In this document: positions 31,384-42,625 of the stretch, piece by piece
Layout of the letters: every line of letters begins with the position of its first letter
How positions within the stretch are numbered: the stretch's first letter is position 1
NCBI GenBank assembly: GCA_051530055.1
Contig: CM121341.1
Span: 4,154,001 to 4,218,000 of the forward strand
Reading direction: 5' to 3'
Length of the DNA: 64,000 bases
Origin: Neoechinorhynchus agilis
Lineage: Eukaryota; Acanthocephala
Notes under the pieces: model-generated
Seen by the model: only the letters and a program-made list of their open reading frames with translations
Database searches by the model: none
What the model was told of the DNA's origin: nothing
Position numbers and translations under genes: made by a program

Positions 31384-34300
31384 TTAATTCTCATCAATAA
31401 AGCAAAAGTGGGACAGATTACCTGATAGCTGCATTCCTGTTTTAAACTTATCACGCAGTCTTAACCCTTCCAATTTCAACAACCCATTGGAAGAGAAGGA
31501 GAATTGCTGCTTAGCAATGGCGTCAGACGAGATCCAACCTGACGAGTAAAACTGTCTGAAATGTCTATTCTTGAGTGAGGAGAGCAATGCTATGCGTCTA
31601 GAGGCGCGCCAGTCCAGATTCTCAACTAACTCACCTTGACCATTCAGAGCATCCAGTTCTTTACAGAACGCAGCACAAAGTTTCTGATTACGTGAATTCA
31701 ATCCGTACGCTAGAGCTCGCAGCATAGGTTGATTGTTGCGATGAGAGTAACATAAGCCCATCAGCCTTTTCTTGGAAGTACCGATCTTATTAAGCAGGAA
31801 GTGGGCCCGGACCCCTTCGGATCTTGTGGTTTATTTCTTCGGATTTCTCGTTAATGGTCGTGGCCCCAACGAACGCACTATCGTACTTGAAGTTTCGTAT
31901 GGCGGCCTTCATATCACGAGTGAATGAACCGGTTTTGTTAGTGGGAAGATATGTGTTGTGATTTCTATATCTGTCTCTCTTATCCACTTGGACGTACTCT
32001 GCCTGACCCAGAGTTGCCATAGCTCTACTCACATAAGCTAAGAATGCAGTACCCAGATCGACGGGGCAATTCGGTAAAGAATCCAGATCCAAATCATCGC
32101 GATAAGTAGTCATAATAGGAAGATCGTCCAGATGCGCTGTCGCTCGGATTTCTTCAACAACGGTTTCTATCAACGACAGACTGGAATCTATCTTAACTTG
32201 GGCATCTCGCAGATCATCTAGGACTTTGGTCAAAACGCGGTCTCGCGGGCGTTTGGCAAGAGCTTCTCGCGCAGATTCTACCTGCTTTTCATTTTCAGAC
32301 ATGAGATCGTTGAAGTAGGTTTTCTTTTTGGCCAATATCTTCTCTACTGCTATACGAAATTTCGCTCGGGACTTGGCAGGACTAGGACTGTAAAGTAAAT
32401 CGGCTGGAGACGCTTCTATGGTTCGAATGGTAGCAAGTAGTTCATCCTGCGGTGTTAGAGTTTCTTCTGACAAAACTGATCGGCCAAAGCTAACATCATG
32501 CGAAGGCTTAATCATGGCCTGGTCGTCTGTCTGAGGATCCATTATAGGGATCGGGAGTTCCGGTCCGGTGACCATGTCGACAGTATCAGGAATAATGGAA
32601 GCTAGAGTTGCCGGCATAGACACGCCGAGAGCAGTAACTACTGCACCTTTTTCAAGCTCGCATTCGGGTAGTATCTTAAGCTTGAAGAGTTGGGCCACGA
32701 AGAGGCAACGAATCAAGATGAGATTGGAGGTATTCCTTTTAATCTTTACGGTGTGGTCAGATTTGGTCGTCTCAAATATTTCCCTAACAGATAACTCGTC
32801 ATCCATGTTCAAGCCAGAGAAAGCACGGTTGTACAGATAGTGAGCCCAGGCATGTGGATTTTTCCTCGACGTCGCCGTTAGAGCAATTTTACGTCGGCAA
32901 TTCATGCAAGTTTTGCGCTCATGATTAACGTATATCGCGTAGCAGTCAGGCGGCGCAAGCGGCGTGTCGGGCGACAGAGCTACTTCATAGTTATTGGGTG
33001 AATCGGATGTTAAGCAGCAAGGCTGCGCTATGTCTTTAAAGAAATCAAGATAAGCATTTAAGAAAATGTTTTGTTCGGATTGGGTCGCATCTAGTGGTAT
33101 CGGAGCTAGCTGAAAACCACCCTGTCTTAGAGCGGGACTTTGGAGCGAGCAAACGTCCTCGTAGACTTTATCTGGGCGGCGCGAGATAATCGCAAGCGTA
33201 TACTCAGTCAACTCTCTCAATCGATTGGTCGCTGGACGACATATGCCAAGAGCTAACCAATTTTTGGGATCACCGGTAGAAAGTGGCACGACGGCCTCAG
33301 GTATAGAAGACTCGACAACTGAAGTCTGCGGTAATTGGATTGTTGTCTCATCACTGGGAGTCGGTCCGAGCATGGCTGGCTCTATAGTACAGGTGCCAAA
33401 ACTCGACTTCTCATCTACAGTGGTACACGGTAGTGGTCTCTACCGTATACGTCGCCTGTGTTGGAAGTTTCGGCTCACGCTCGGCAATGGTCTTTGCCTT
33501 CAGCGTCGCCTCGGTGGTGGGTGTCTCTTTTACTTCGTCTATACAAGTGGCGCTAGCAGCGTTCCCAGACATACCCCGACCACACCTGGACTCATATCTA
33601 GACAGAAATTGGGCGTAGAGCTGTTCTCTTGTATAAGCACCTACACTGCGGAGCTGAGCGGTTGGATTAGGAGCGTCACGCATGTAGCCTATCGGTTTTC
33701 TCGCTTTCGGGACCTTGGGGGACAAAGGTTTTCCCAACAGCGAAACACTAATATGTTCACAATCACTCCTAGCTATATTTACATTGGGAGGTATCTGAGT
33801 AATGCTGCGACCAGTGTCCCGATCAGAGCGGATAGGAACGCCAAATACCGGTGTGTAACCAGGCATAAGTCGATTCCCAACCCTCTCGATTGGAACGAAG
33901 ATACAAGCATTAATCAAACCCTCAAGATCACTAACATGCTGATATTCACGACAAATCCTATCTATAGTATCGACGTAAGGGAAACAGCTAGTGAACTTCT
34001 ATAGTATCGACGTAAGGGAAACAGCTAGTGAACTTTTGTCCCATCTCGTAAATCCGAGAGAGATTGTGGAGCTCGATTTATGGCAAAAGTTCGTGGTACT
34101 TGGAAGGTAATTGGAATACATGCCGCCTGGGCTGTTCCGCCTTGCTGACTTAAGAAGGGTTGAAGGATGTATTGAGAGAAGATGAACTGTTACAGCAAGG
34201 AAAAATGGACGATCTTGTCTTGGATACGAATGGTCCTAAGAGAACCGTTGGCGTTTATACTTCGAATAACTAAATTTATCCATACTCCTTTAGCAGGTGG

Positions 34301-34830
34301 GGATTTTCTTACTAAACAAGCTCCCTTGAAAGGTGATTTTGATGGATTGACTCCTTTGTCTTTAACGAATACCTTCTTGTAGTCCGCAACCCTCAAAAAA
34401 GCATAAACTGCACCTCTCACAAATAGAGTAATTGCTTTAGATAAACTCCCCAAACGGTCGGAGTTCCTCTGATTGGTACAAAGACGTTAGAACTGGAAAC
34501 CGCGCGTCCGGTGGAAGTTCCTCGTACTGAGTCTGATATCTTGATTTATTGGAATGGATAAAATCAAGTCCTGGAGGAGCTTCGTTCAATAGCATAAACG
34601 TAAGTAACGGGGAAAAGCACTTTAGGGTTATGGCCCACGCAGGCGGCTTGCCGGACACAGCAGCGGCAAATGAGTCGTAGGTGGAACATTCTTGACCACG
34701 GCAAACCATGCATTGCTGCTCTTCTGACAGTGATAGCTGAGAGGAAGGAGCTCGCTGTGGAATTTAAGTTCCGCGGCTCAAAGACCTTCGAAACATGGTA
34801 GTTTCCGAAGAAGAGTGAGGATTTCATACG
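31384..34830 (-). pseudogene. Long decayed reading-frame block, possibly an endogenous viral element
   Basis: About 3.4 kb of minus-strand coding-like sequence, the longest piece being 527 codons (31,790-33,373), with further pieces on both sides. Codon use and GC content are more even than in the AT-rich surroundings. The 527-codon piece contains a CMNCRRK motif, a charged, probably helical segment (KILAKKKTYFNDLMSENEKQ) and a long Pro/Thr-rich stretch. I recognise no cellular or LINE family. The size and lack of introns or LTRs would suit a captured RNA-virus structural gene; family unknown. It is a fossil with several breaks. The plus-strand frame at 33,225-34,004 is a shadow. Confidence 0.35.
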
Positions 34831-35119
34831 TGGAAATTATGAGAGGTGAAGCTATGAAAACTGAGTTACAAAGTTGAGCATTGGTAGAGTTTAACATAGT
34901 CAAAAGTTCGGTGTTTGAGAGGTTAGAGAAAGGTTTTTGTCTTTCCATACATAGAGCATTTTTCGTATTTTCCCACCAGAAGCGAGTGGAAGAGGAGGTG
35001 AGTTTATGTGCAAGAAAAGTCTTGTGCGAGTTGAGAATGTGATGAGTCGTAGTATGCTTTATTCGCCTTCATTTGGCGTATTTTTTAAACAAGGGAACCT
35101 CAAAGGTGGGTTTCGGTTG
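34831..35119. other. No gene recognised
   Basis: Spacer between the virus-like block and the minisatellite; nothing recognisable. Confidence 0.4.
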
Positions 35120-37635
35120 GAAAAGCGAATGCTTAGGTCCGAGTAGCCTGCGGTGCAAAAAGGTTCGTGTTGTTGACCTAACTGATAGCTCTCTTAGAAC
35201 GACAGAGAAGCATGTGATAGAAAGTGTTCATGATGGTGTGACGTAATTGAAAGCTCTGTGAGCTGGTCCGAGTAGCCCGCGGTGCAGAAGGGTTCATGTT
35301 GTTGACCTAATTTATAGCTCTCTTAGAACGACAGAGAAGCATGTGGTAAAAAGGGTTCATGATGGTGTGACGTAATTGAAAGCTCTATGAGGTGGTCCGA
35401 GTAGCCTGCGGTGCAAAAAGGTTCGTGTTGTTGACCTAATTGATAGCTCTCTGAGAACGACAGAGAAGCATGTGATAAAAAGTGTTCATGATGGTGTGAC
35501 GTAATTGAAAGCTCTATGAGCTGGTCAGAGTAGCCTGCGGTGCAAAAAGGTTCCTGTTGTTGACCTAATTGATAGCTCTCTTAGAACGACAGAGAAGCAT
35601 GTGATAAAAAGTGTTCATGATGGTGTGACGTAATTGAAAGCTCTGTGAGGTTGTCCGAGTAGCCTGCGGTTCAAAAAGTTTCGTGTTGTTGACCTAATTG
35701 ATACCTCTCTTAGAACGACAGAGAAGCATGTGGTAAAAAGGGTTCATGATGGTGTGACGTAATTGAAAGCTCTATGAGGTGGTCCGAGTAGCCTGCGGGC
35801 TCATGTTGTTGACCTAATTTATAGGTCTCTTAGAACGACAGAGAAGCATGTGGTAAAAAGGGTTCATGATGGTGTGACGTAATTAAAAGCTCTATGAGCT
35901 GGTCCGAGTAGCCTGCGGTGCAAAAAGGTTCGTGTTGTTGACCTAATTGATAGCTCTCTGAGAACGACAGAGAAGCATGTGGTAAAAAGGGTTCATGATG
36001 GTGTGACGTAATTGAAAGCTCTATGAGCTGGTCCGGAGAGCCTGCGGTGCAAAAGGTTCGTGTTGTTGACCTAATTGATAGCTCTCTGAACGACAGAGAA
36101 GCATGTGGTAAAAAGGGTTCAGCGATGGTGTGACGTAATTGAAAGCTTCCATGAGGTAATCGATGAGCCTGCGGGCTCATGTTGTTGACCTAATTGATAG
36201 CTCTCTTAGAACGACAGAGAAGCATGTGATAAAAAGGGTTCATGATGGTGTGACGTAATTGAAAGCTCTATGAGCTGGTCCGAGTAGCCTGCGGTGCAAA
36301 AAGGTTCGTGCTGTTGACCTAATTTATAGCTCTCTTAGAACGACAGAGAAGCATGTGGTAAAAAGGGTTCATGATGGTGTGACGTAATTAAAAGTTCTAT
36401 GATCTGGTCCGAGTAGCCTGCGGTGCAAAAAGGTTCGTGCTGTTGACCTAATTTATAGCTCTCTTAGAACGACAGAGAAGCATGTGATAAAAAGGGTTCA
36501 TGATGGTGTGACGTAATTGAAAGCTCTATGAGCTGGTCCGAGTAGCCTGCGGTGCAAAAAGGTTCGTGTTGTTGACCTAATTGATAGCTCTCTAGATCGG
36601 AAGAGCAGCATGTGGTAAAAAGGGGTTCATGATGGGTGTGACGTGTAAATTGAAAGCTCTAAGGAGGTCTGAGTAGGCCATGGTGCAAAAAGGTTCGTGT
36701 TGTTGACCTAATTGATAGCTCTCTTAGAACGACAGAGAAGCATGTGGTAAAAAGGGTTCATGATAATGTGACGTAATTAAAAGCTCTATGGGCTGGTCCG
36801 AGTAGCCTGCGGTGTAAAAAGGTTCGTGTTGTTGACCTAATTTATAGCTCTCTTAGAACGACAGAGAAGCATGTGGTAAAAAGGGTTCATGGTTGTGTGA
36901 TGTAATTGAAAGCTCTATGAGGTGGTCCGAGTAGCCTGCGGTGCAAAAAGGTTCCTGTTGTTGATCTAATTGATAGCTCTCTTAGAACGACAGAGAAGCA
37001 TGTGGTAAAAAGGGTTCATGATAATGTGACGTAATTAAAAGCTCTATGGGCTGGTCCGAGTAGCCTGCGGTGCAAAAAGGTTCCTGTTGTTGACCTAATT
37101 GATAGCTCTCTTAGAACGACAGAGAAGCATGTGGTAAAAAGGGTTCATGGCTGTGTGATGTAATTGAAAGCTCTATGAGGGCTGGTCCGAGCAGTCTGCG
37201 GTGCAAAAAGGTTCCTGTTGTTGATCTAATTGATAGCTCTCTTAGAACGACAGAGAAGCATGTGGCAAAAAGGGTTCATGATAATGTGACGTAATTAAAA
37301 GCTCTATGGGCTGGTCCGAGCAGCCTGCGGTGCAAAAAGGTTCCCGTTGTTGACTCAATTGATAGCTCTCTTAGAACGACAGAGAAGCATGTGGTAAAAA
37401 GTGTTCATGATGGTGTGACGTAATTGAAAGCTCTATTAGGTGGCCCGAGTAGCCGGCGGTGCAAAAAGGTTCGTGTTGTTGACCTAATTGATAGCTCTCT
37501 TAGAACGACAGAGAAGCATGTGGTAAAAAGGGTTCATGATGGTGTGACGTAATTGAAAGCTCTATGAGGTTGTCCGAGTAGCCTGCGGTGCAAAAAGGTT
37601 CGTGCTGTTGACCTAATTGATAGCTCTCATACGTC
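35120..37635. repeat. 129-bp minisatellite, about 20 units
   Basis: The marker GTTGACCTAATT recurs every 129 bp (for example 35,172, 35,301, 35,430), giving about 20 units; some are 118-131 bp through small indels. Each unit contains GGTGTGACGTAATTGAAAGC, whose TGACGTAA core is the ATF/CREB-type binding motif, and the string AGAACGACAGAGAAGCATG. Units mostly differ by a few bases, such as GGTAAAAAGGG against GATAAAAAGTG. No transcript signal is visible. Open frames in the array (for example 116 codons at 35,830-36,180) are repeat artefacts. Confidence 0.95.
36594..36606. other. Illumina adapter stem inside the minisatellite (likely assembly artefact)
   Basis: AGATCGGAAGAGC, exactly the shared 13-base start of Illumina TruSeq adapters, replaces the unit consensus TAGAACGACAGAGA at this point. 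The same unit has several extra insertions (GGGGTTC, GGGTGTG, GTGTAAATT) seen in no other unit. Confidence 0.6.
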
Positions 37636-38590
37636 TTGACGGAAACCCGATAACTACTATTCCGCCATCTACTACAACCGAGCCTAAATAATATCCATAA
37701 ATGGAACAGAGTAAATATATTAAATGATGCTTAAGTGTAGATTTGGGCACTAAATTCATGAAATCGCGTTACCAAGGTCAAAAGGACTTCGAAATCAATA
37801 AGCATACAATAACAATCCAATGCTATGCTCACCAAAGATCCTTCTAAAGCAAAATCACTTACTCCATTCTCTTTTTCCTCTCCTATTTTTCTAACATTCC
37901 ATACAACGTATCGAAAATCCCTACGGCCATTCATTTTATTTCCATTGCTGCATTAAATCTTTGCCGTTTACTTTAATTTTAAGTTGATTTTAATTAATGT
38001 TAGAATTTTTGAATGTGATTTGATTCGATTTTTTTCATGTTCCAACAATTGGTACAAACATAGAATTATTATCGCTAAAGTCAACGAACTTTATTATTAT
38101 TTTATTATTTAAGAGCGCAGCATACAAATTCGCTCAAAACAAAAAAGGAGTTATGAATTCCAAGCTATTCCATCTTGTTCTCGTTGCAAATATTCCCGAC
38201 TCTTCCGTTTGGCTGATCTCGGAGCCGAAGAGACCAGGATTAAGTAACAAAACAATGAAATAACAAAAGGAATATCTCCCGCGAGATATTCCGGCACGCT
38301 CTGCAGTCTTATATGAATCGGGATATCCCTCCCCAGATTTTTAATGAATGGTAGCGGCCAAATAACAAAAGTTTGGGATATACAAATTATGAATAATGTG
38401 GAAATGGATAGATAACGAAAATATAGAATAACAAACGGTTCATATGACTATCTGTCTTATTTTTGTGTCCTTGTTTTGTAAAAGATTTTTTTAATATCGT
38501 ATGAATTCATTTTGTGGATTACCTCTAAAATCTATTTAGCATCTGAGATACTTACTTTCTTGATCATTGCTCCATCTCTTTTCACCATTC
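37636..38590. other. No gene recognised
   Basis: AT-rich sequence without recognised coding or repeat content, apart from a short palindrome at 38,269-38,292. Confidence 0.45.
38269..38292. repeat. Short perfect hairpin
   Basis: GGAATATCTC and GAGATATTCC pair perfectly around a 4-base CCGC loop. It could be a chance palindrome or a protein-binding site. Confidence 0.4.
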
Positions 38591-38594
38591 GTAT

Positions 38595-39800
38595 ATCGTG
38601 CCTGTTGGCAATGATAAAACATTCTTTAAAATTTTGGTTAAAAAATCTTCCATAGAAAAACTTCAATCGCTCTTTCACACTAAAAGTTTTATTACATTAT
38701 TTACTTTTTTAATAACATTTTTGGCAAAAGTTAGCCTAAGGTCCGGTGGTCTACCTCTGCCAAAAGAGAAAACCGCCTCAAGAGGTTTTAAAAGTAGTCT
38801 GAGGCCACATTGGAGTTTAGAATCGTTCTTTTGTTGCTAGCCGGAAAGTTGATAGATAAGACCCCGAAACAGTTTTTAACAGAGTAAGCATTGGTTAAAT
38901 CATTTTCGCATAGTAGCGTAGTGAGTTTTGCTCTCAAACTCAGCGTCTTTGTTAAGGGGATAATTAAAGTTTTTTGTCTATTTACAGCGAGATTTGCTCT
39001 CTTTAAAATGCAATCTAAGTTAATAAGAAGATCTCTAATAAGATTAATAAGCTTTTCCTTTTTTATTAAAAACTAAGAAAAATTAATCATCCGCATAGGT
39101 CCAATATTTACAATATTTCTTGTTTAATTGTTTTAAAATTTTAATCATTCCTATAAGGAAAAGAGCCATAAAATACGATTTTGACTCAAATAAAAATTTG
39201 GTTAGTTTTTTAAGTTTTTAGGGATTCTTAAGCCATAGCCTCATAAATAAAAGTGCGATGAATCGCGTCAAATGCCTTGTTAATATCTAGTTGAACAAGA
39301 ACTTTATTTACTCCAATGATTTGATCTTTAAAACTTTGCAACTCGTATAACAAAGAGTTAACTCTCTTACCCGGGACAAACCCATGAAAATTAGGTGGCA
39401 TAAGATTTTTGTTAACTGAAAAAGTCATAAGTTTTTTATTAAGAACTTTCTCAATAATAGAAATTAACGGGTTTTGAATAGATATGAGTCTAACATCCCC
39501 AGGACTTGAAATTATTTTATCATTTTTGGGAATAATTATTTTCCGTACCTTATTCAGTAAATCCTGAAAAGATAACCTTCCATTCCAATTTAGTAATATA
39601 AGTTCTTTATTAACCGAACTGACCACCTGAAGCACTTTGGGCGAGCAGGAAAGAGCGTCGTTGGCGTTAGAAACACCTCTACTCCATACTGACAAAATAT
39701 CCTCTTTTGAAATTTCCATTGAGTCAATAATATTGTCGGGGAACCAAGTGGGAGAGGAAGCGACTCCAAAAGATGTGAATTTTAAAACCGCTTTGTAACA
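38595..39800 (-). mobile_element. RGRPPE-group LINE, RT copy head-to-head with the full-length one
   Basis: Minus-strand frame 39,719-39,228 (163 codons) carries EDILSVWSRGVSNANDAL, VRLISIQNPLISIIEKVLN, FHGFVPGKRVNSLLYEL and VLVQLDINKAFDAIHRTF (RT motif A). Motif B is lost near 39,230-39,190. A YADD-coding stretch remains near 39,095 and GRGRPPDLRLTFAK near 38,760. A segment upstream, TSFGVASSPTWFPDNI (39,790-39,735), matches the linker of the copy at 48.3 kb. It is 5'-truncated and points away from the LINE at 39.9 kb. Confidence 0.75.
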
Positions 39801-39995
39801 TCAAAACTGCAACCGGTTCGCATATCGAATTTATTTATTTAAATCAAGTATATCAAATAAGTACTTATATAACACGTTAGATCATTCAGTCCACTGCTCC
39901 GAATCACTCAGCTGCCGTTTTGGTGTAACGGTCAGGGTTTTATCGCGTTGTACAGCCAAACGTATTTTTAACGTACGTCCATTCATTTTGCGTTT

Positions 39996-41261
39996 TTGTT
40001 CATCCAAAAATCAAATCGCAAAAAAAACGTACAAAAGCGCTGTTTCGTGATGCAAAATTGCGCTTCGAATATCAGCAATCAGGTAAACCCTATTTCCGAC
40101 ATGTCTAGATTAAGGTTTGTTCCTACTATCCCCCTCCCCCCGAGTGATTGTGAAGTTTTGAATGATTGTGCACAAGTTTCCATAGGGGATCAGATGGAAC
40201 ATTCTATCGACGCATCAAGGTTTAAGCGTCCTGTTAGGAAAGAAGATTTCGTTATCAAAATTCCCAAAGAAGCCATGGGCACTAACTCCCCCTCCTATTT
40301 CTCGCGTTATTTCTTCGAGAAGTATTTACTGCCGAATGGTCGTGAGAAATATATGAATTTTTTGATCAAGAGGTTCTCGGTGGCCAAATTCCACATCCTG
40401 TTTATTTTTTTCGATGCGGCCGGTAAAGACCTCTTTTCTAAGATGCTAGGGGAGTTAAGCATCCAATCTGTTGACTTATCTCGTAGAGTCACCTTTCTAA
40501 TGAGGAATCCTCCTCAAGACTTGGATACTACTGATTTTCGCAAAATTGAGGATGAGTTAGGTATAAAACTGGTCAAATATCTGTTTAGACCCAACGCTAG
40601 TTCAGCCTACGCCATCCTATGTTCAGCTACTATCAATGTCGCCGAGAGTCTAGCTAACTCCGGCAGGGGTTTTTTCTCATACTGGGTCACTTTTGACCGA
40701 TACAGGGACTCTATCTATGATTATAATTTGACGATATGTCAGAGGTGTTCGAGATGGGGGGGGCACCACGAATCTGACTGTGTCTTCCCCTCCAGATGCA
40801 TCTTTTGTGCAGGTCCTCATCACAAATCATCTTGCTCCAATTCTGATGCTGCTACCTGTGCAAACTGTGGCAAGAATCATCCGGCCTTTGCACGTTCTTG
40901 CAAATTCGCGCAAAAATATTTTGACGATTCCATACCATCGAAGCAGCGAGTATTCCATAATTCTAGTTATAGAGAATTCTATCCACAACATAATCCTTTC
41001 TCTTCGGACGGTTTTTCCTCTAAGGAGTCGAAGACTCAACCTTCCCCTGATGGTCACAAGCCTAAACTTCCCCCCAAACCTCCGGAAAAATCCTTTCTTG
41101 ATAGTTTAAAATCTTCCATTAATACTTCTCAACTTTATCCCGATAAAGAAATTTCATTACTTAAGTACATCCTTACTTTGATCCTTCACAAACTGGAAAA
41201 GATTTCTACACCAGACTCTACCTCCGACAATTTTTCTAGATTATTTAACTTTAATAACTGA
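39996..41261 (+). CDS. LINE ORF1 protein with three zinc knuckles
   Basis: 421 residues, intact. The N-terminal half contains the domain shared by this LINE group (RFKRPVRKEDFVIKI at 75-89, LGIKLVKYLFRPNASSAYAI at 188-207). Three knuckles follow: C248-x2-C251...C262, C268-x2-C271...C280 and C288-x2-C291-x3-H295...C302. The last reads ATCANCGKNHPAFARSC, a pattern common in ORF1 of Jockey- and I-type LINEs. The tail is Ser/Pro/Lys-rich and ends with a Leu-rich, possibly helical segment. It should bind the element's RNA in the ribonucleoprotein particle. Related ORF1 pieces lie at 51.7-52.1 and 62.8-64.0 kb. Confidence 0.85.
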   Translation: MFIQKSNRKKNVQKRCFVMQNCASNISNQVNPISDMSRLRFVPTIPLPPSDCEVLNDCAQVSIGDQMEHSIDASRFKRPVRKEDFVIKIPKEAMGTNSPSYFSRYFFEKYLLPNGREKYMNFLIKRFSVAKFHILFIFFDAAGKDLFSKMLGELSIQSVDLSRRVTFLMRNPPQDLDTTDFRKIEDELGIKLVKYLFRPNASSAYAILCSATINVAESLANSGRGFFSYWVTFDRYRDSIYDYNLTICQRCSRWGGHHESDCVFPSRCIFCAGPHHKSSCSNSDAATCANCGKNHPAFARSCKFAQKYFDDSIPSKQRVFHNSSYREFYPQHNPFSSDGFSSKESKTQPSPDGHKPKLPPKPPEKSFLDSLKSSINTSQLYPDKEISLLKYILTLILHKLEKISTPDSTSDNFSRLFNFNN

Positions 41262-41347
41262 ATCGATTGTGAAAATTATAAAAGAGATATTTCCCCATCT
41301 TTGCGTAACTTGGAATCTACAGATTCCAAACGTCCTAAATTCATTTA

Positions 41348-42625
41348 ATGACTTGTTCCAATTATAAGGAATGTCCTTTCTCTTTCATCACATATAATGC
41401 CTCTAGGGCTTCTAGTCTTCCTAATTTTCTTACTCCTTGTGTAGTTGATAACTATGTTAACATGCTGTGTTTTCAAGAAACCGGCTTTTCTAAAATGCTT
41501 CTCTTCGATAATTATGATTCTCATGTTCTTCTCCCTAGCTCCACATCAACCAATCAGCACATTGGATTTTCTGGAGGACTTCCAACATTTATTCTTAAAT
41601 CTCACTCTTCTAAACTTCTCTTTCAAACTAAAAATATTTCTTTTGCAATGCAAATTATTTCTTTTTATAATCCCTTATATGGAACCTCATCCCTTTTCTC
41701 TCCTACTCTTATCCTTTGCAACTTGTATATTCAACCCAGACACGTGGGTATATTTACTAAATCTTTTATGCATATCCTCCGTTACTGGAATCCTGACTTT
41801 ATCGTAGGCGACTTCAATAGTAATTTTTTAAATGCTTTTAGGCCCTTTTTTAAGTTTCGCAATTTTTTGCTCCCCAAATTTCCTTCTTTTCATAATGTTA
41901 AATCTAATAGACATACCTTCTTGGATGGTGCAATTATTAAAAAGTCAATTCCTATTTTATTTTATCCTGCTTCCCAACTTCAGTCACAGAGATTGTTAGG
42001 GCATGACCTTATCCTTTTTAAATCTAATGGCATCTCTCTTAAGGACACTTTCGTTTTTAATCCTAAAAGCTTTTCGAAATTTAATAATGATCTCCTTTCT
42101 TTTATGAACTCTTCCACTTCATCCTCCTTATCTGACTTTAACAATGCCATTTTATCCTCTGTACATAAAAATTTAATTACTAAGTCTGTGATCAAGCGAC
42201 CTCCTGTTTGTCATGAAGCCAACATATTTTATAAAAATGCTGTTATAGCTGACTTGTATGGTAACGCTCCCCTTAAAAACTTATTTATGAAAAAATTTTA
42301 CACAGCTAAGTTTTATCATCAAGTTTCGTTGGACAAAAAGAAGCTGATCTCTCTTAAGTCCTTTGGTAAGGACTTTTGGTCCTGTATTTTGAAAAGAAGA
42401 CCGGTCTGTTGGAAGGCAAAAGCATCTAACTGGATAGGGTCTATATCTTATCCTGCAGTAATTGAGTCTATTTTGATGGCACATACTCTTAGTGCATGTT
42501 CTTCTCCTCCACTTCCCATCTTTAATAAAAAGTCCTTTTCGTGGAATTTTGAAGTTGAAGTTTTTCTGAAGGCCTGTAAATCTAACCCCTCTAAAGCGTA
42601 TAATATAAATGGCACTTACCCATAA
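41348..42625 (+). CDS. LINE ORF2, APE-type endonuclease and linker
   Basis: 425 residues. Endonuclease motifs are visible: TYNASRASSLPNF at the start (usually WNxxG/S), CFQETGF (catalytic Glu), CNLYIQPRHV, DFIVGDFNSN (Asp-Phe-Asn) and LLGHDLILF in place of SDH. The linker ends with ASNWIGSISYPAVIES and a region that normally leads into the RT. The frame closes at TAA 42,623-42,625; RT coding continues in the -1 frame from about 42,604, so the true ORF2 is broken once here. The enzyme nicks chromosomal DNA to prime reverse transcription. Confidence 0.8.
   Translation: MTCSNYKECPFSFITYNASRASSLPNFLTPCVVDNYVNMLCFQETGFSKMLLFDNYDSHVLLPSSTSTNQHIGFSGGLPTFILKSHSSKLLFQTKNISFAMQIISFYNPLYGTSSLFSPTLILCNLYIQPRHVGIFTKSFMHILRYWNPDFIVGDFNSNFLNAFRPFFKFRNFLLPKFPSFHNVKSNRHTFLDGAIIKKSIPILFYPASQLQSQRLLGHDLILFKSNGISLKDTFVFNPKSFSKFNNDLLSFMNSSTSSSLSDFNNAILSSVHKNLITKSVIKRPPVCHEANIFYKNAVIADLYGNAPLKNLFMKKFYTAKFYHQVSLDKKKLISLKSFGKDFWSCILKRRPVCWKAKASNWIGSISYPAVIESILMAHTLSACSSPPLPIFNKKSFSWNFEVEVFLKACKSNPSKAYNINGTYP

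Noticed and set aside
33225-34004. 259-codon plus-strand frame
   Set aside because: It is opposite longer, more protein-like minus-strand frames and shows no motif.
35830-36180. 116-codon minus-strand frame in the minisatellite
   Set aside because: It follows the 129-bp repeat and exists only because small indels keep it open in three units.
35120-37635. CRISPR-like array
   Set aside because: Units are 129 bp and contiguous, with no unique spacers; the genome is eukaryotic.
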